Origin: Acidisoma sp035492295
GTDB taxonomy: Bacteria > Pseudomonadota > Alphaproteobacteria > Acetobacterales > Acetobacteraceae
Assembly: GCF_035492295.1 (NCBI RefSeq)
Contig: NZ_DATJJK010000099.1
Span: 24,575-88,574 of the forward strand
Direction of reading: 5' to 3'
DNA length: 64,000 bases
In this document: positions 16,742 to 25,702 of the stretch, one piece after another
Layout of the letters: every line of letters begins with the position of its first letter
Position numbering within the stretch: position 1 is the stretch's first letter
The notes under the pieces: generated by a model
What the model saw: only the letters and a program-made list of their open reading frames with translations
The model's database searches: none
Told to the model about the DNA's origin: nothing
Translations under genes and position numbers: made by a program

Positions 16742-17796
16742 TCAATGTCCGATTGAAGCAATGACGGCATTGAAATCCGGCGGCACTCCGTCCGCCCGGC
16801 CCACCGCGCCGTCCGACTCCCGCCAGATCAGAGTCGGAGTCCCCTTGAGATGCAGCGCTGCTGCCACCTGCATGTTGCGTGCAAGAAGCGCCGGCGCATC
16901 CGGTGATGGGGTGCCCTTGAGAGAGCCGCTGGTCCGGTCCGCCACCACCTGTTCCGCCGGCTCGCCGACCATAATTTTCGCGGCCGGTGTGCTAAGACCA
17001 TCATCCTCATAGTCCAGCACCGAAATGGGAATTACCGAGAGCCGACCTTTCCGGCTTGCACGTAGAGCTGAAGCTGCTGCATCGCTCGCACAGATAAGAC
17101 ACAGACCGGGTCGATAAACATCCACAGATGCGATGCATCGGAAGGCCCGACCGTGCCGTAGGCAGTCTCCTGAACGAGGGCCAATTGCGAAGCCGGGGGC
17201 GCCTCAGCCGCTGTGGGCGATGCCTTGGTTTCCGGTCCAAGCCGGACGGTCGGGACGGCGCCGGCGATAATCTTGACTTGGTCACGCGTTACGTCCCGGC
17301 GCGCCTGGTCCCACGTGATGCCGCCGACCACCGCCCGCGCATCCGGCGCGACATAGAAGACCTGGAAAGCGTTGCCGTTCTTCGCCAAAACCCTCCGCAT
17401 CCCATGCTCCGTTCCCAGATCGAAAAGCGTCGCGCCGGCGAATGCGACGCGCTGAAGCGCGGGCACCGAGGCGATTTCGCTCTCGCGCACTGCCGGCGAC
17501 TCCGGTTGTGTCGTGGCCTGCGCGCCAATTGCCGCCGGCGGAGCAATCGAAACCGCCGTTGCGCCTGGGGGCGCGTACGGAGGAATTAGAGGGGCGAGCT
17601 TTGCCGCCTGTTGCTGTGGATCGACGGCGGGCGGAACGGGAACGGACGGGGCGGTCGCGCTACTCCCGGTTCTCTGGTTGTCCACAATGGCGGCAGCCTT
17701 CTGTGGAGAGGGAGGCACCGCACAAGTCGGGCCGCTTGCGGCCACGGCCGCCACGGGATCCAAGAGTAACGTGGTCGCGAAAAGCAGGTGTCGCAT
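16742..17796 (-). pseudogene. DsbG/DsbC-like periplasmic thioredoxin-fold protein, frameshifted
   Basis: Two frames together make one protein of about 350 aa. The first (start ATG 17796) has a signal peptide, a Pro/Ala-rich linker, the GGITWDQARRDVTRD region and FIDPVCVLSVRAMQQLQ. It then ends at TAA just after VQAGKV. The next frame resumes with RLSVIPISVLDYEDDGL and runs to the end (LKGTPTLIWRESDGAVGRAD), the DsbG-like thioredoxin half with a cis-Pro. One base is missing at about 17036-17041. The active site is degenerate (DPVC, only one Cys). Related genes accompany traG in mobile elements, probably assisting channel protein folding. Confidence 0.75.
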
Positions 17797-17802
17797 AAGA
17801 AG

Positions 17803-17822
17803 GCTCCTTTCCTCGAAGGAGC
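17803..17822 (-). promoter_or_regulatory. Hairpin covering the ribosome site of the DsbG-like gene
   Basis: GCTCCTT (17803-17809) and AAGGAGC (17816-17822) pair around a six-base loop. On the minus strand the downstream arm contains the AAGGAG Shine-Dalgarno sequence of the gene starting at 17796, so the hairpin would restrict initiation. Confidence 0.4.
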
Positions 17823-18422
17823 TTCCCTCGCCTCATCGCGAACGAGGCGATCAAATTTACGTCGACAAGCCCGAACCGGAATAGTGTCCTCGGCGATGCA
17901 GCCCGGCTCCTGGCATACACGTGGGCATATGGGAGAGCCAAAGGCTCTAAGGGCCCGGGTTTGGCTTCACGTCACCGCCTCACATTCCCGCATGGATCTT
18001 AATTTTTGAGCAACAAGAGATGAAAATGTCGCTACGCGAGGGTTGCGCGACGACGGCCGCCGCTCTCCACGTCGTCGCGTTCGCTTACTTCATGATGAGG
18101 CAAGTAGCTACTCTGGTCTCAGGTGCCTAACATCCTTGGGCGTGCCCGATTCTTGAATCTACGCGATGCAAGGCTTGCACGGACGCAACGCCGGGTGCGG
18201 CGATCCACCTGGACCTTCTTAGATGTGGAGAGCGTCGTGAGGGCGTGCATCATCAGTTCAGGCATTTTAGATTGGCGGCGATGGCGAGAGGTTACCAGAC
18301 ACGCGGCAGAACGCGCAGTTCCCTCGAAGCTGCAAGCACAGCACGGGAAGGCAGAGCAACCCGCGTCCCAACGCGTCACCGTCGAGATCTCCACCTCATT
18401 CAATCGTGAAATCGGTCCTGCT
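17823..18422. other. No gene recognised
   Basis: About 600 bases. Short frames exist on both strands but none has a recognisable domain or good start. This is the boundary between the transfer block and the decayed accessory region. Confidence 0.4.
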
Positions 18423-19001
18423 ATGTCCAAACATCTTACGACAATTCAGGCGTTTGTTCTCACGCTCTGCCTCGCGTGGACGACTAGTGCAGCGCGCGCA
18501 GCGGAGCTAGATGGCATCACGATGCCCGACCATATGGTTGTAGATGGGACACCACTCATACTCAATGGAATGGCCCTGCGCACGGCCTCGCTTCTTCGTG
18601 TGCGCGTCTATGTCGTAGGCCTCTACCTCCAACAGCCGGGCCATGACACGGAACGGATAGTCGGCTCCTCGCAGGTCAAGCTACTGCATTTCGTCTTTCT
18701 CCATGACGTCAGTGCTGCCAAGGCACGTGCATCCTGGCGGAACTCCCTTGCCCGGAACTGTCCAGCACCCTGCCGTCTACGGCCCGATGAAGTCGCACAA
18801 TTCCTCGCCAGCATCCCCGCGATGCGCGCGGGTTATACTGCTGATGTCCTGTTCGTTCCTCGGAGGGTTGATTTCATCGTCAACGGGCGCAGTCTGGGGC
18901 AAGTGACCGATCCCATCTTCGCCCGCGTTATTTTGTTATGCTATATCGGACCGCAAGCAAAACCTGCGGCCGTCAGAAATGGCGTTCTTGGTCTGCGATG
19001 A
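18423..19001 (+). CDS. Chalcone-isomerase-like secreted protein
   Basis: This 192-aa protein has a signal peptide (TTIQAFVLTLCLAWTTSAARA). It is followed by a chalcone-isomerase-like domain: LILNGMALRTASLLRVRVYV, the YLQQPGHDTERIVGS turn, the LLHFVFLHDVSAAKARASW segment and VDFIVNGRSLGQVTDPIFA. Bacterial proteins of this fold are periplasmic and mostly uncharacterised; few isomerise flavonoids. The frame extends upstream, but ATG 18423 gives the signal peptide. The next genes downstream on the same strand are a broken SDR and FAD monooxygenase. Confidence 0.8.
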   Translation: MSKHLTTIQAFVLTLCLAWTTSAARAAELDGITMPDHMVVDGTPLILNGMALRTASLLRVRVYVVGLYLQQPGHDTERIVGSSQVKLLHFVFLHDVSAAKARASWRNSLARNCPAPCRLRPDEVAQFLASIPAMRAGYTADVLFVPRRVDFIVNGRSLGQVTDPIFARVILLCYIGPQAKPAAVRNGVLGLR

Positions 19002-19414
19002 TCAAAGGAGGATCAATCCGAGAGGCAAAACAACGCAAGATGCTTGTACGGCGCTCCTTCTGCTGTGACGGGCGTGCCCACATGCAGGCCCTTGCCACCC
19101 ATCGTCCGCAGAAGCTGCTTGAGGTGGCGGCGCAGCGGAACGAACCGGCTGCACGCAAGGAAAGACAAGTGACCCGCATTGGCACGGCTGAGCAGCAGCA
19201 GGAGGCAGCGCTCACTGCCGAGAGACGACGGAGCGGCTACCAGGCCCCTAGTGACCTGCCGCCGCCACTGGCGCGCTTGTCATGACGCAGCTAGGGGCCG
19301 TCATATCCACCGGCATCCGCGGCCAACTGGCCGAGGACAAGTGCCGGCACGACGTTGCGATCCCGTTCCGGTCTGGATACGGTGGCGCTCCATGCTTCTC
19401 GTGCGGAGTTTGTC
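19002..19414. other. No gene recognised
   Basis: About 410 bases between the chalcone-isomerase-like gene and the SDR remnant. Open frames are present on both strands, as usual at this GC, but none shows a domain or conserved start. Confidence 0.35.
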
Positions 19415-19438
19415 ATGCCGCCGGAGAATTCGGATAAA

Positions 19439-20348
19439 ATGCTCAAGGTAAAGCGCCGTGCGAGCGTCCTGGTGACAGGCGCGTCCAGTGGCATTGGCAG
19501 GGACCACGGCCCTCAATCTCGCGGCCCAGGGCGTCCGGGTTTTTGCCGCCTGCCGCCGTCTCGCGGATGGAGAGGCGCTGGCGCGTGACTCTCCGGGCGG
19601 GCGGATCGTTCCAGTCGAAATGGATGTGACGCGGCCGGAAACGATCGCCCAGGCGCGAGCGTCAGTGGAGGCGGCCCTGGGGCAGGATGACCTCGATGGC
19701 CAGGTCAACAACGCTGGCGTCGGTCTTCCTGCGCCAATGGAGAACGTCAGCCTCGCCCGGGTGCGGGATGCCTTCGAGGTCAATCTGTTTGGGTAGCTTG
19801 AGGCGATCCAAGCGTTCCTGCCGCTGCTGCGCTCAAGGTCTGGCCGGATTGTCAATCTCGGCTCCGTTGGCGCGTATATCACCATACCCTTCGGCGGTGT
19901 GCTCTGCGCGACCAAGGCAGCCTTCACCTCTTTCAACGATGCGCTTCGGTTGAAGCTTCATTCCTCCGGCATTCGGGTTTGCCTGATCGAACCCGGCTCA
20001 ATCAACACCCCAGCCGTCGAGAAGACCCTAGGCGGCGTCGCCGATGCCATCGCCGCCTGGCCGCCGGGCGCGGCCGAACGCTACGGCGGGATGTTTCGGA
20101 ACTTCACCAGGCGCGCCGTGGCCCGCGAGAGCGCGGGCAGCCGGCCTGAGGTGGTTGCTCCGGCAATTCATCATGCCTTGACCAGCGGCCGGCCCAAGGC
20201 CTGCTATCCCGTGGGAAAGGACGCACGCCTGCTGGTGACCCTGCCGCGCGTCCTGCCAACGTCGCTGCTCGATGCGCTGCGCCGTCGCCTATTCGGCCTG
20301 TCGTCGGCAATTGGTGAAGTCTCGTCACCCGAGGGAAGAAAACAATGA
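19439..20348 (+). pseudogene. Short-chain dehydrogenase/reductase, inactivated
   Basis: The parts join to a classical SDR of about 300 aa. The NAD(P) site VLVTGASSGIG comes from ATG 19439. An inserted base near 19502 then shifts the frame to TALNLAAQGVRVFAACRRLA and the NNAGVG motif. A TAG at 19794-19796 replaces a Gln codon. After it the same frame continues SGRIVNLGSVGAY to the end at 20348. The YxxxK catalytic site reads LCATK, so the tyrosine is gone too. Three independent lesions mark it as dead. Its end overlaps the next gene's ATG (ATGA), so the two were once an operon. Confidence 0.85.
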
Positions 20349-21713
20349 CCGAGGTTCTGGTTGTCGGCGCGGGACCCGTCGGGCTCACCATGGCGGCGGA
20401 GGCCGCGCGTTATGGCCTGAGTATTCGTATCATCGATAGCGCGGGGCGGGCCACAGAAACTTCCAAGGCGCTAGTGTTGTGCAGCCGCTCGCTGGAGCTA
20501 ATTGACCGGATGGGTTGCACGCCAACCTTCCTGGCGGCGGGGTTCAAGGCTCATGGCGCATCGATCCGCAGCGGCGCGACGCTGCTCGGGCAGGCGCGCC
20601 TCGATGATGTCGCCAGTCCCTACAACTATGCCCTAATGATCCCCCAACGAGATACGGAGCGTCCCGTGGCTGGTCGGTTGCGATGGCGCCCACAGCACCG
20701 TCCGGCACGGCCTTGACACCGAATTTCTTGGCCAGGCCCAGGGTGACGATTGGATCCTGGGTGATGTTCGTCTTGAGGGCACCGGCGCGCCGGCTGTCGA
20801 CGAGATCGCTGTCTATCTGCATCGGGACGAGGTTTTCACGGTCTTTCCCATTCCAGGTGGACGGGTGCGCGTCGTCGGCACAGTCGGCAAGACGGACCCC
20901 GCCCACCCGAGGCCCGATCCGACGCTCGGCGAGATTCAGATGCTGATCGATCAACGGACCGGTGGCGGCTTCCAGGCCTCCGATCCGGTCTGGCTCTCTA
21001 TCTTTCGCGTCAATGAACGGAAGGTCTCCAGCTATCGGCAGGGGCGGGTCTTTCTCGCCGGCGACGCCGCGCATATCCATAGCCCGGCCGGCAGCCAGGG
21101 CATGAATACCGGCATGCAAGACGCGATCAACCTTGCCTGGAAGCTCGCCATGGTGATGCGGGGCGCGGCAGCGGCGACACTGCTCGACACCTATAGCCCG
21201 GAGCGCAACGCCGATGGGGAGATGATCTTGAGCAATGCGACCCGATTGACCGATATCGCAACGCTTGCTCACCCGGCGGCGCAGGTGATTCGCAACCTGG
21301 CGCTCCGCTTCATGCTCGGATTTCATGCTGTCCAGGAGCGGATCGCGGTGACGATGACCGAGACTGAGATCGCCTATACGCAAAGTGCACTCTCTGTCGG
21401 CGCCAGACATGTGCCTCACAACCTCGCCGCGGGCGCCAGGCTTGACCCGGCGCTCTATGATGGGCCACCGCCGGGTAGCGGGGATACCCCGCGTTTCGTT
21501 CTGTTTGCCGCGGACAAGTCCAGGGCCGCGAAGCTGACGGCGGCCTTTCCATCGGTTCTGGAGGCTGCCCCGCGCGCGTCGCCACAAGTGGACCGGATGC
21601 TCATCGTGCGGCTTGACGGATATATCGGGCTCTCGGCCGCCGCATCCGATTGGGCTACAGCGGAAAGCTATCTGGCGAAGCTTGTCTCCACCGGGCCAGT
21701 GATCGCGGCTTAG
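20345..21713 (+). pseudogene. PheA/TfdB-type FAD monooxygenase with internal deletion
   Basis: An N-terminal FAD site (VLVVGAGPVGLTMAAEAARY) runs to IPQRDTE. The sequence then jumps, in another frame, to VPWLVGCDGAHSTVRHG, the second FAD motif GDAAHIHSPAGSQGMNTGMQ and a normal C-terminus. The roughly 50 residues normally found between those points are missing. This is a frame-changing internal deletion at about 20660, so no active enzyme is expected. Family members hydroxylate aromatic rings. The IS5-family element behind it inserted exactly at the stop codon; the original TAA became TAG. Confidence 0.85.
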
Positions 21714-22523
21714 AACGCCTTTCAAAACCGTCCTCCCAATGCTCGCAGGCAGATGATTGAGCAGGCGATTGAGGTGACGGCGTGATGTTGTCGAGCCTGC
21801 GTTCATAGCGGATAGTGAGCCGCCTGAACTTGTTGAACCATGTGAAGCTGCGCTCGATCACCCATCGATGGGCGCCTAGCTTCTGGCTGGTGTCGACGCC
21901 GCACCGGGCGAGACGTGGCTTGATACGGCGACGCAGACAGGCTCGGCGGCAGCGCCGGTGATCATAGGCTTTGTCGGCGTGCGGCTTGTCAGGCTTGCTT
22001 TTCGGTCTGCCGCGCTTGTCCGCGATGGGCGGTACGGCGTCCAGTAGATCCTCGAAAGGTATGCTGTCGTGGACGTTGGCTCCGGTAAGCAGAAAGGCGA
22101 GCAGAATGCCACGTCGATCCGTGATCAGATGGCGTTTTGTGCTCGGCTTGCCTCGGTCGGTTGGGTTCCGACCTGTCGCGGCTCCCCCTTTTTGGCCGCA
22201 ATGGACGAGCTGTCCATGCAGGCTCGGCTCCAATCGATGCGGTCTGCGTCTCGCAGTTGGCGCAGCAACTCGTGGTGCAGACGCTGCCACACCCCGGCCG
22301 CTTGCCAGTCGCGCAGTCGTCGCCAGCAGGTCACACCTGATCCGCACCCGATCTCCGCCGGCAGCATTTCTCATGGAAAGCCGGTGCGCAGCACGAACAG
22401 GATGCCGGTCAGCGCGGCACGCGACAAAACAGGTGGTCGGCCACCCTTGGGCTTGGGCGACATCGGTGGAAGCAATGGCTCGATGAGCAGCCACAGCGAT
22501 TCGGGCAAGAGAGGAGCGAGCAT
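21713..22523 (-). pseudogene. IS5-family transposase, two frames, with nonsense codon
   Basis: From ATG 22523 the N-terminal part reads LAPLLPESLWLLIEPLLPP. A TGA at 22371-22373 stands where GFPWEMLPAEIG is expected. The frame goes on to MDSSSIAAKK, then must slip by one base at an AAAAAGGGGG run near 22190 to continue as NPTDRGKPSTKRHLITDRRG through to KLGAHRWVIERSFTWFNKFR. The slip could be a programmed -1 shift (A AAG GGG), as in some IS5 subgroups. The TGA cannot be explained that way and inactivates the gene. The last frame runs past the IS end into flanking DNA. Confidence 0.8.
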
Positions 22524-22575
22524 CCCTTCTCATGAATCAGACCCGACCCGAGTACAAGGGTTTTGAAAGGCATTC
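21713..22575 (-). mobile_element. IS5-family insertion sequence, 863 bp, TTA target repeats
   Basis: The ends are imperfect inverted repeats: GAACGCCTTTCAAAACC at the left against GAATGCCTTTCAAAACC (reverse strand) at the right, with one mismatch in 17. The element is flanked by TTA on both sides (21710-21712 and 22576-22578). This is a 3-bp target duplication typical of IS5 subgroups (IS1031/IS427-like). Its single gene reads on the minus strand and is defective. Confidence 0.85.
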
Positions 22576-22633
22576 TTAATACGCTCACCGCGTTGTCGTG
22601 AGGCATTCTTAATACGCTCACCGCGTTGTCGTG
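22568..22633 (+). repeat. Perfect 33-bp tandem duplication at the IS5 right end
   Basis: The 33-base unit beginning AGGCATTCTTAATACGC occurs at 22568-22600 and again, identical, at 22601-22633. The first eight bases belong to the IS right terminus, so the duplication arose after insertion and copied the IS end. Confidence 0.9.
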
Positions 22634-22850
22634 AGTAGTTCTGCAAACGCCAACGCCGAGATCGGCTCAGAGAAGTGACATCCCTGAAACTGATGAGGTC
22701 GTCTAATCGCCGCCGATAACCCCAAAGCGGGGGTCCTTGTTCCACGCTTACTCACAATCTGATTCCCGAAAAGTCGGCGATGCGGAACGCCGCGTCTCCG
22801 GCTTTGCGGTTCTGCGCCTTCCCGGAGCGTCAGTTTTGCGGCGCTGCTCT
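22634..22850. other. No gene recognised
   Basis: Short stretch between the tandem repeat and the cupin fragment. It contains an ACCCC/GGGGT mini-stem but nothing else I can name. Confidence 0.3.
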
Positions 22851-23051
22851 CCATTTCGCTATGCATATAGGCGCTTTCTCCCACCTTGAGTTCGAGCGGG
22901 CTGTAGAATTCCGTATACAGCGTGACCGTTCCTTTAATGACATAGATGAACTCCTCGCCAGCATGGGAGCTCCAGTTCTTAATATCGTTCAATGATCGCG
23001 CTTTGATCTTCATGATCAGGGGAATCATCCGCGTACGACGCAGTTCAACCG
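22851..23051 (-). pseudogene. Fragment of an XRE/cupin regulator gene (cupin part only)
   Basis: This segment encodes MIPLIMKIKARSLNDIKNWS and the following cupin strands FIYVIKGTVTLYTEF and SPLELKVGESAYM. It matches the intact regulator gene at 46255-46455 base for base, with about 15 differences in 201 by my count. The HTH half and the end of the cupin are missing, and downstream codons diverge completely. It is a relic of a second copy, not a working gene. Confidence 0.88.
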
Positions 23052-23135
23052 CAAGCTGCTGCTAGGTGAGTTGGGGCTGCATTGTATTCGACGGCATAGT
23101 AGAGTTGCGCGTGTTTAAGCAGTAGAGATTCGCGC

Positions 23136-24002
23136 ATGCATCTAGATGATCGTATCAGCGCATTCCGCGCCTCGATATCGCCTAATCTTCTTGCCAGTGA
23201 TGATTTCATCGACTGGCAGGTGATTAACAGGCGACTGGGTTCGAAAAAACCGGAGATTCTGCAACTGCAGGCGGTGATCGACCAAGGCCCACTGACGCAA
23301 AATGCACTAGCCGGCATGCTGCGTCGATTTCCTTCAATCTACCCGCTACTCCTCGATCTAGTCGCCTTCAACAGTTCCGACAACCAGGTCGAGAAGTGGG
23401 GATTTCCGCCTGCTGTTGGTGACGAGCCCGGTCGCATTGATTGGGTTGCCAGCCAGTTGATGCACGTTGGGGTAGACCGGATATTGGATAGTGGAGTCTC
23501 GGTCCTTTCGCTGCTCCGCGTCGCCGAGGTGCACAAGGACAGTTATCGGAGGCGCTTCCGATCAGCCGGGCAGCTTGATGACCGCACGAGGCGTGCGGTC
23601 ATGGCAGCCGTTCGTCGAGCCAACTTGGAGCTGATGCAGCCGACCACTCTCAATCCAGACGCGCTCACCGATGCCTCTCTGAGACGTTCGCTCGCCTATG
23701 TTCTTGCCATCGGCAGTCGCCCGATTGCCGGCATTACAACCGCTTTTCAAAATCAATCAGGCGACCGTCAACAATACGATCTTTTAACTATATACCCCGC
23801 CCTTCAAGAGCGATTAGGCGCGGTCGGCATGCCACTCATCCTAATCACCGACGGGCAGGGACTAAAGGAAGCTTTGGAATGCACTCTCACGGCCCTTTTC
23901 GAGGGCGTGCGCTTCCCCATGACGCTGAGCGCAGCTGAAGGTGGTTCTTTGGTCGAAGCGATCATTGATGCTGCATCGCTTGAAGGAGCCAAAGACAGTT
24001 GA
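23136..24002 (+). CDS. Unrecognised 288-aa protein, possibly nuclease-like
   Basis: A clean, uninterrupted frame of 288 aa with balanced composition and no signal peptide or membrane helix. The N-terminal two thirds are helical (PEILQLQAVIDQGPLTQNAL). The C-terminal part has alternating strands and helices: PIAGITTAFQNQSGDRQQYD, then IYPALQERLGAVGMPLILITDGQGL. A strand with polar residues, a GDRQ turn and a later hydrophobic strand ending ITDG.G resembles the C-terminal arrangement of DpnII-like PD-(D/E)XK restriction enzymes, but the acidic-Lys triad is not clear. I see no methyltransferase partner. Protein reality is likely; the function is a guess. Confidence 0.55.
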   Translation: MHLDDRISAFRASISPNLLASDDFIDWQVINRRLGSKKPEILQLQAVIDQGPLTQNALAGMLRRFPSIYPLLLDLVAFNSSDNQVEKWGFPPAVGDEPGRIDWVASQLMHVGVDRILDSGVSVLSLLRVAEVHKDSYRRRFRSAGQLDDRTRRAVMAAVRRANLELMQPTTLNPDALTDASLRRSLAYVLAIGSRPIAGITTAFQNQSGDRQQYDLLTIYPALQERLGAVGMPLILITDGQGLKEALECTLTALFEGVRFPMTLSAAEGGSLVEAIIDAASLEGAKDS

Positions 24003-24437
24003 ACGTGCAGCCGTCGATGCGTTGATCCTAGGGGGGACTGCAGTTTCAACTCGAAGTGCACGCAGAGGACCTTCATGTTGGCATTGGTCTGGCGAGGCTG
24101 GCTCTCGCCTGCTTCGCCGAGAGCCGACGGACATTGGCGCTAAAGCCGATCCAGATTGGCGAATCGATTACATGGACAAACCGGCAGTGGGTTGAGCGTG
24201 CCAGAAATCCCTCCCTGTCCTTTGAAGCTGCCCGGTCCTCGCCCTGGTTGCAGAGATGCTGGGCGTAAAGGAGCTAGAGACGGGCAGGAGTGCCAGCGGA
24301 ATGCTTGCCGCATCTTAGGCTCTACCCAACCAACCGATTGCTGCCAAACTCGACCTAAGTGCCAATGGCAGTCCGTTAACGACAACATTCCAAATGACGT
24401 TTCTCAACGCTTGATAACGACCCCCCCACCCCACCTC

Positions 24438-24551
24438 CCGGCAGCAGTAGGACTGGGGATCAATATTCGAGCGGTAGCCAAGGCAGGGGGGCGCGTGATG
24501 GCCGCGGTTACACTGTCGCTCGTCGTGCTGGGCGCGATCAGCGTGGCCTGA
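24438..24551 (+). pseudogene. C-terminal relic of a YeiH-family membrane protein
   Basis: The frame reads AAVGLGINIRAVAKAGGRVM followed by a hydrophobic helix AAVTLSLVVLGAISVA and a stop. This matches the last helix of the YeiH/putative sulfate exporter family, where a GL..D/N.R.....GGR motif precedes the final membrane segment. Nothing of the other helices is present. Confidence 0.5.
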
Positions 24552-24668
24552 TCCGACTTCTTGGCGTTGCGTGACGTCAGCGGGTACCGTATTTCTATCC
24601 TGTAAGCGTCGGAGACAAATGCCTCAGTGAGGAAGCAGGGTTGGCTGCCTGCGCCGGAATAAAACTCC

Positions 24669-24730
24669 GTCGATGGAAACTTCCTCATGTTGAACGCAAG
24701 TCGATGGAAACTTCCTCATGTTGAACGCAA
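24669..24730 (+). repeat. Perfect 31-bp tandem duplication
   Basis: The 31-base unit starting GTCGATGGAAACTTCC occurs at 24669-24699 and 24700-24730 without mismatch. It lies in non-coding DNA. It resembles the 33-bp duplication 2.1 kb upstream in size and structure but not in sequence. Confidence 0.9.
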
Positions 24731-24988
24731 AAGGTCAAAGGATGCGAGGATGAAGGACGGAGATCTAGATGGAGCGAGCCATTACGCAGCCCGCCGACCC
24801 TCTCCTGAAGTCGTGATCTGGCAGTCTCTGTAACGTAGACGCCAGTCATGAAGCGAGCCCATTATGTTTTCGTCCAGTCTAAACCAGTATATCAAATCGC
24901 AACATCCGGAGCTGCCTAGCGCACGTCCGCTCCTTCGTTAGCGAATCACAAAATTTCGGGTTTCCGAAAGCCGAGGTCCGCGTTTTGT

Positions 24989-25702
24989 CTACGTGATCGC
25001 TCGTTCGGTAATGACCTGATCCATGGGGATATCGTGCGCCTGTGGGTAAATTGTTGCAATTTGAGAGTGTTCAAAACCCACGCCGACAGTTCGTGGTCGC
25101 CCCGGCGCCGCGAGCGTACGATCATAATATCCCCCCCCGTACCCTAGCCGATAATTCTGTCGATCAAAGCCTACGACCGGCACTAGCAACAAGCTGGGCG
25201 CCACGGGCTCACCCACGGCAGGGACGGGAATGTTCCATAAACCGCTCGCCATCGTGATCCCAGGCCGCCATTCACGAAAGATCAATGGTTCCGCCTTACG
25301 CACGACGACTGGGAGCGCAAGCCTTACTTTTTGAGCGTGCAGAAGTCTTATCACTCCACGCGGATCATATTCCCCCCTAAACGGCCAATAGAAGCCGATC
25401 AACGTCCCGGCTTCTATTGGCAGGACTTTCAGGAGTGCGGCGGTAATCGCTTGGCTGTGAGCGCTTCGCTCCCTTGACGAAATGGCCAGACGACGTTCGA
25501 TCAGCGTGACACGCTTGGCTTTTCGCCACAAGCGAATCTCCTCCCAGTGGTGGACCGGATTGGTTGTGGGCGGCTCTTCGGGTTGAGAATTCGATATATG
25601 ATCGAATTCGTGCATCATACATGCGGGCGAACTGTAGGACCGGAACTCAAACTCGTCGTCTTCAGGATCACCCTCATGATGCGCCTTGTCATTCCCGCTC
25701 AT
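24989..25702 (-). CDS. 5-formyltetrahydrofolate cyclo-ligase family protein with N-terminal extension
   Basis: This is a 237-aa protein. From residue about 60 (WRKAKRVTLIERRLAISSRE) it follows the 5-FCL/MTHFS fold: IGFYWPFRGEYDPR, LALPVVVRKAEPLIFREW and the C-terminal LLVPVVGFDRQNYRLGYGGG-YYDR substrate site. It should convert 5-formyl-THF to 5,10-methenyl-THF with ATP. The 55-residue extension is acidic and carries SSPACMMHE, a Cys/His motif that could bind metal or an Fe-S unit (inference). The start overlaps a small upstream frame. Confidence 0.83.
   Translation of the reverse strand: MSGNDKAHHEGDPEDDEFEFRSYSSPACMMHEFDHISNSQPEEPPTTNPVHHWEEIRLWRKAKRVTLIERRLAISSRERSAHSQAITAALLKVLPIEAGTLIGFYWPFRGEYDPRGVIRLLHAQKVRLALPVVVRKAEPLIFREWRPGITMASGLWNIPVPAVGEPVAPSLLLVPVVGFDRQNYRLGYGGGYYDRTLAAPGRPRTVGVGFEHSQIATIYPQAHDIPMDQVITERAIT

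Larger units (their letters stand above)
24003..24988. other. Gene-poor stretch with relics
   Basis: About 1 kb without an intact gene. It holds a short relic of a YeiH-type transporter, a 31-bp tandem duplication and AT-richer DNA just after the cyclo-ligase stop. The two annotated relics lie inside. Confidence 0.5.

Noticed and set aside
20544..21806. 420-codon minus-strand frame opposite the FAD monooxygenase remnant
   Set aside because: No domain or credible start; the plus strand carries the two FAD motifs of a known family.
22568..22633. CRISPR-like repeat
   Set aside because: Only two adjacent copies with no spacer between them; it is a tandem duplication including an IS end.
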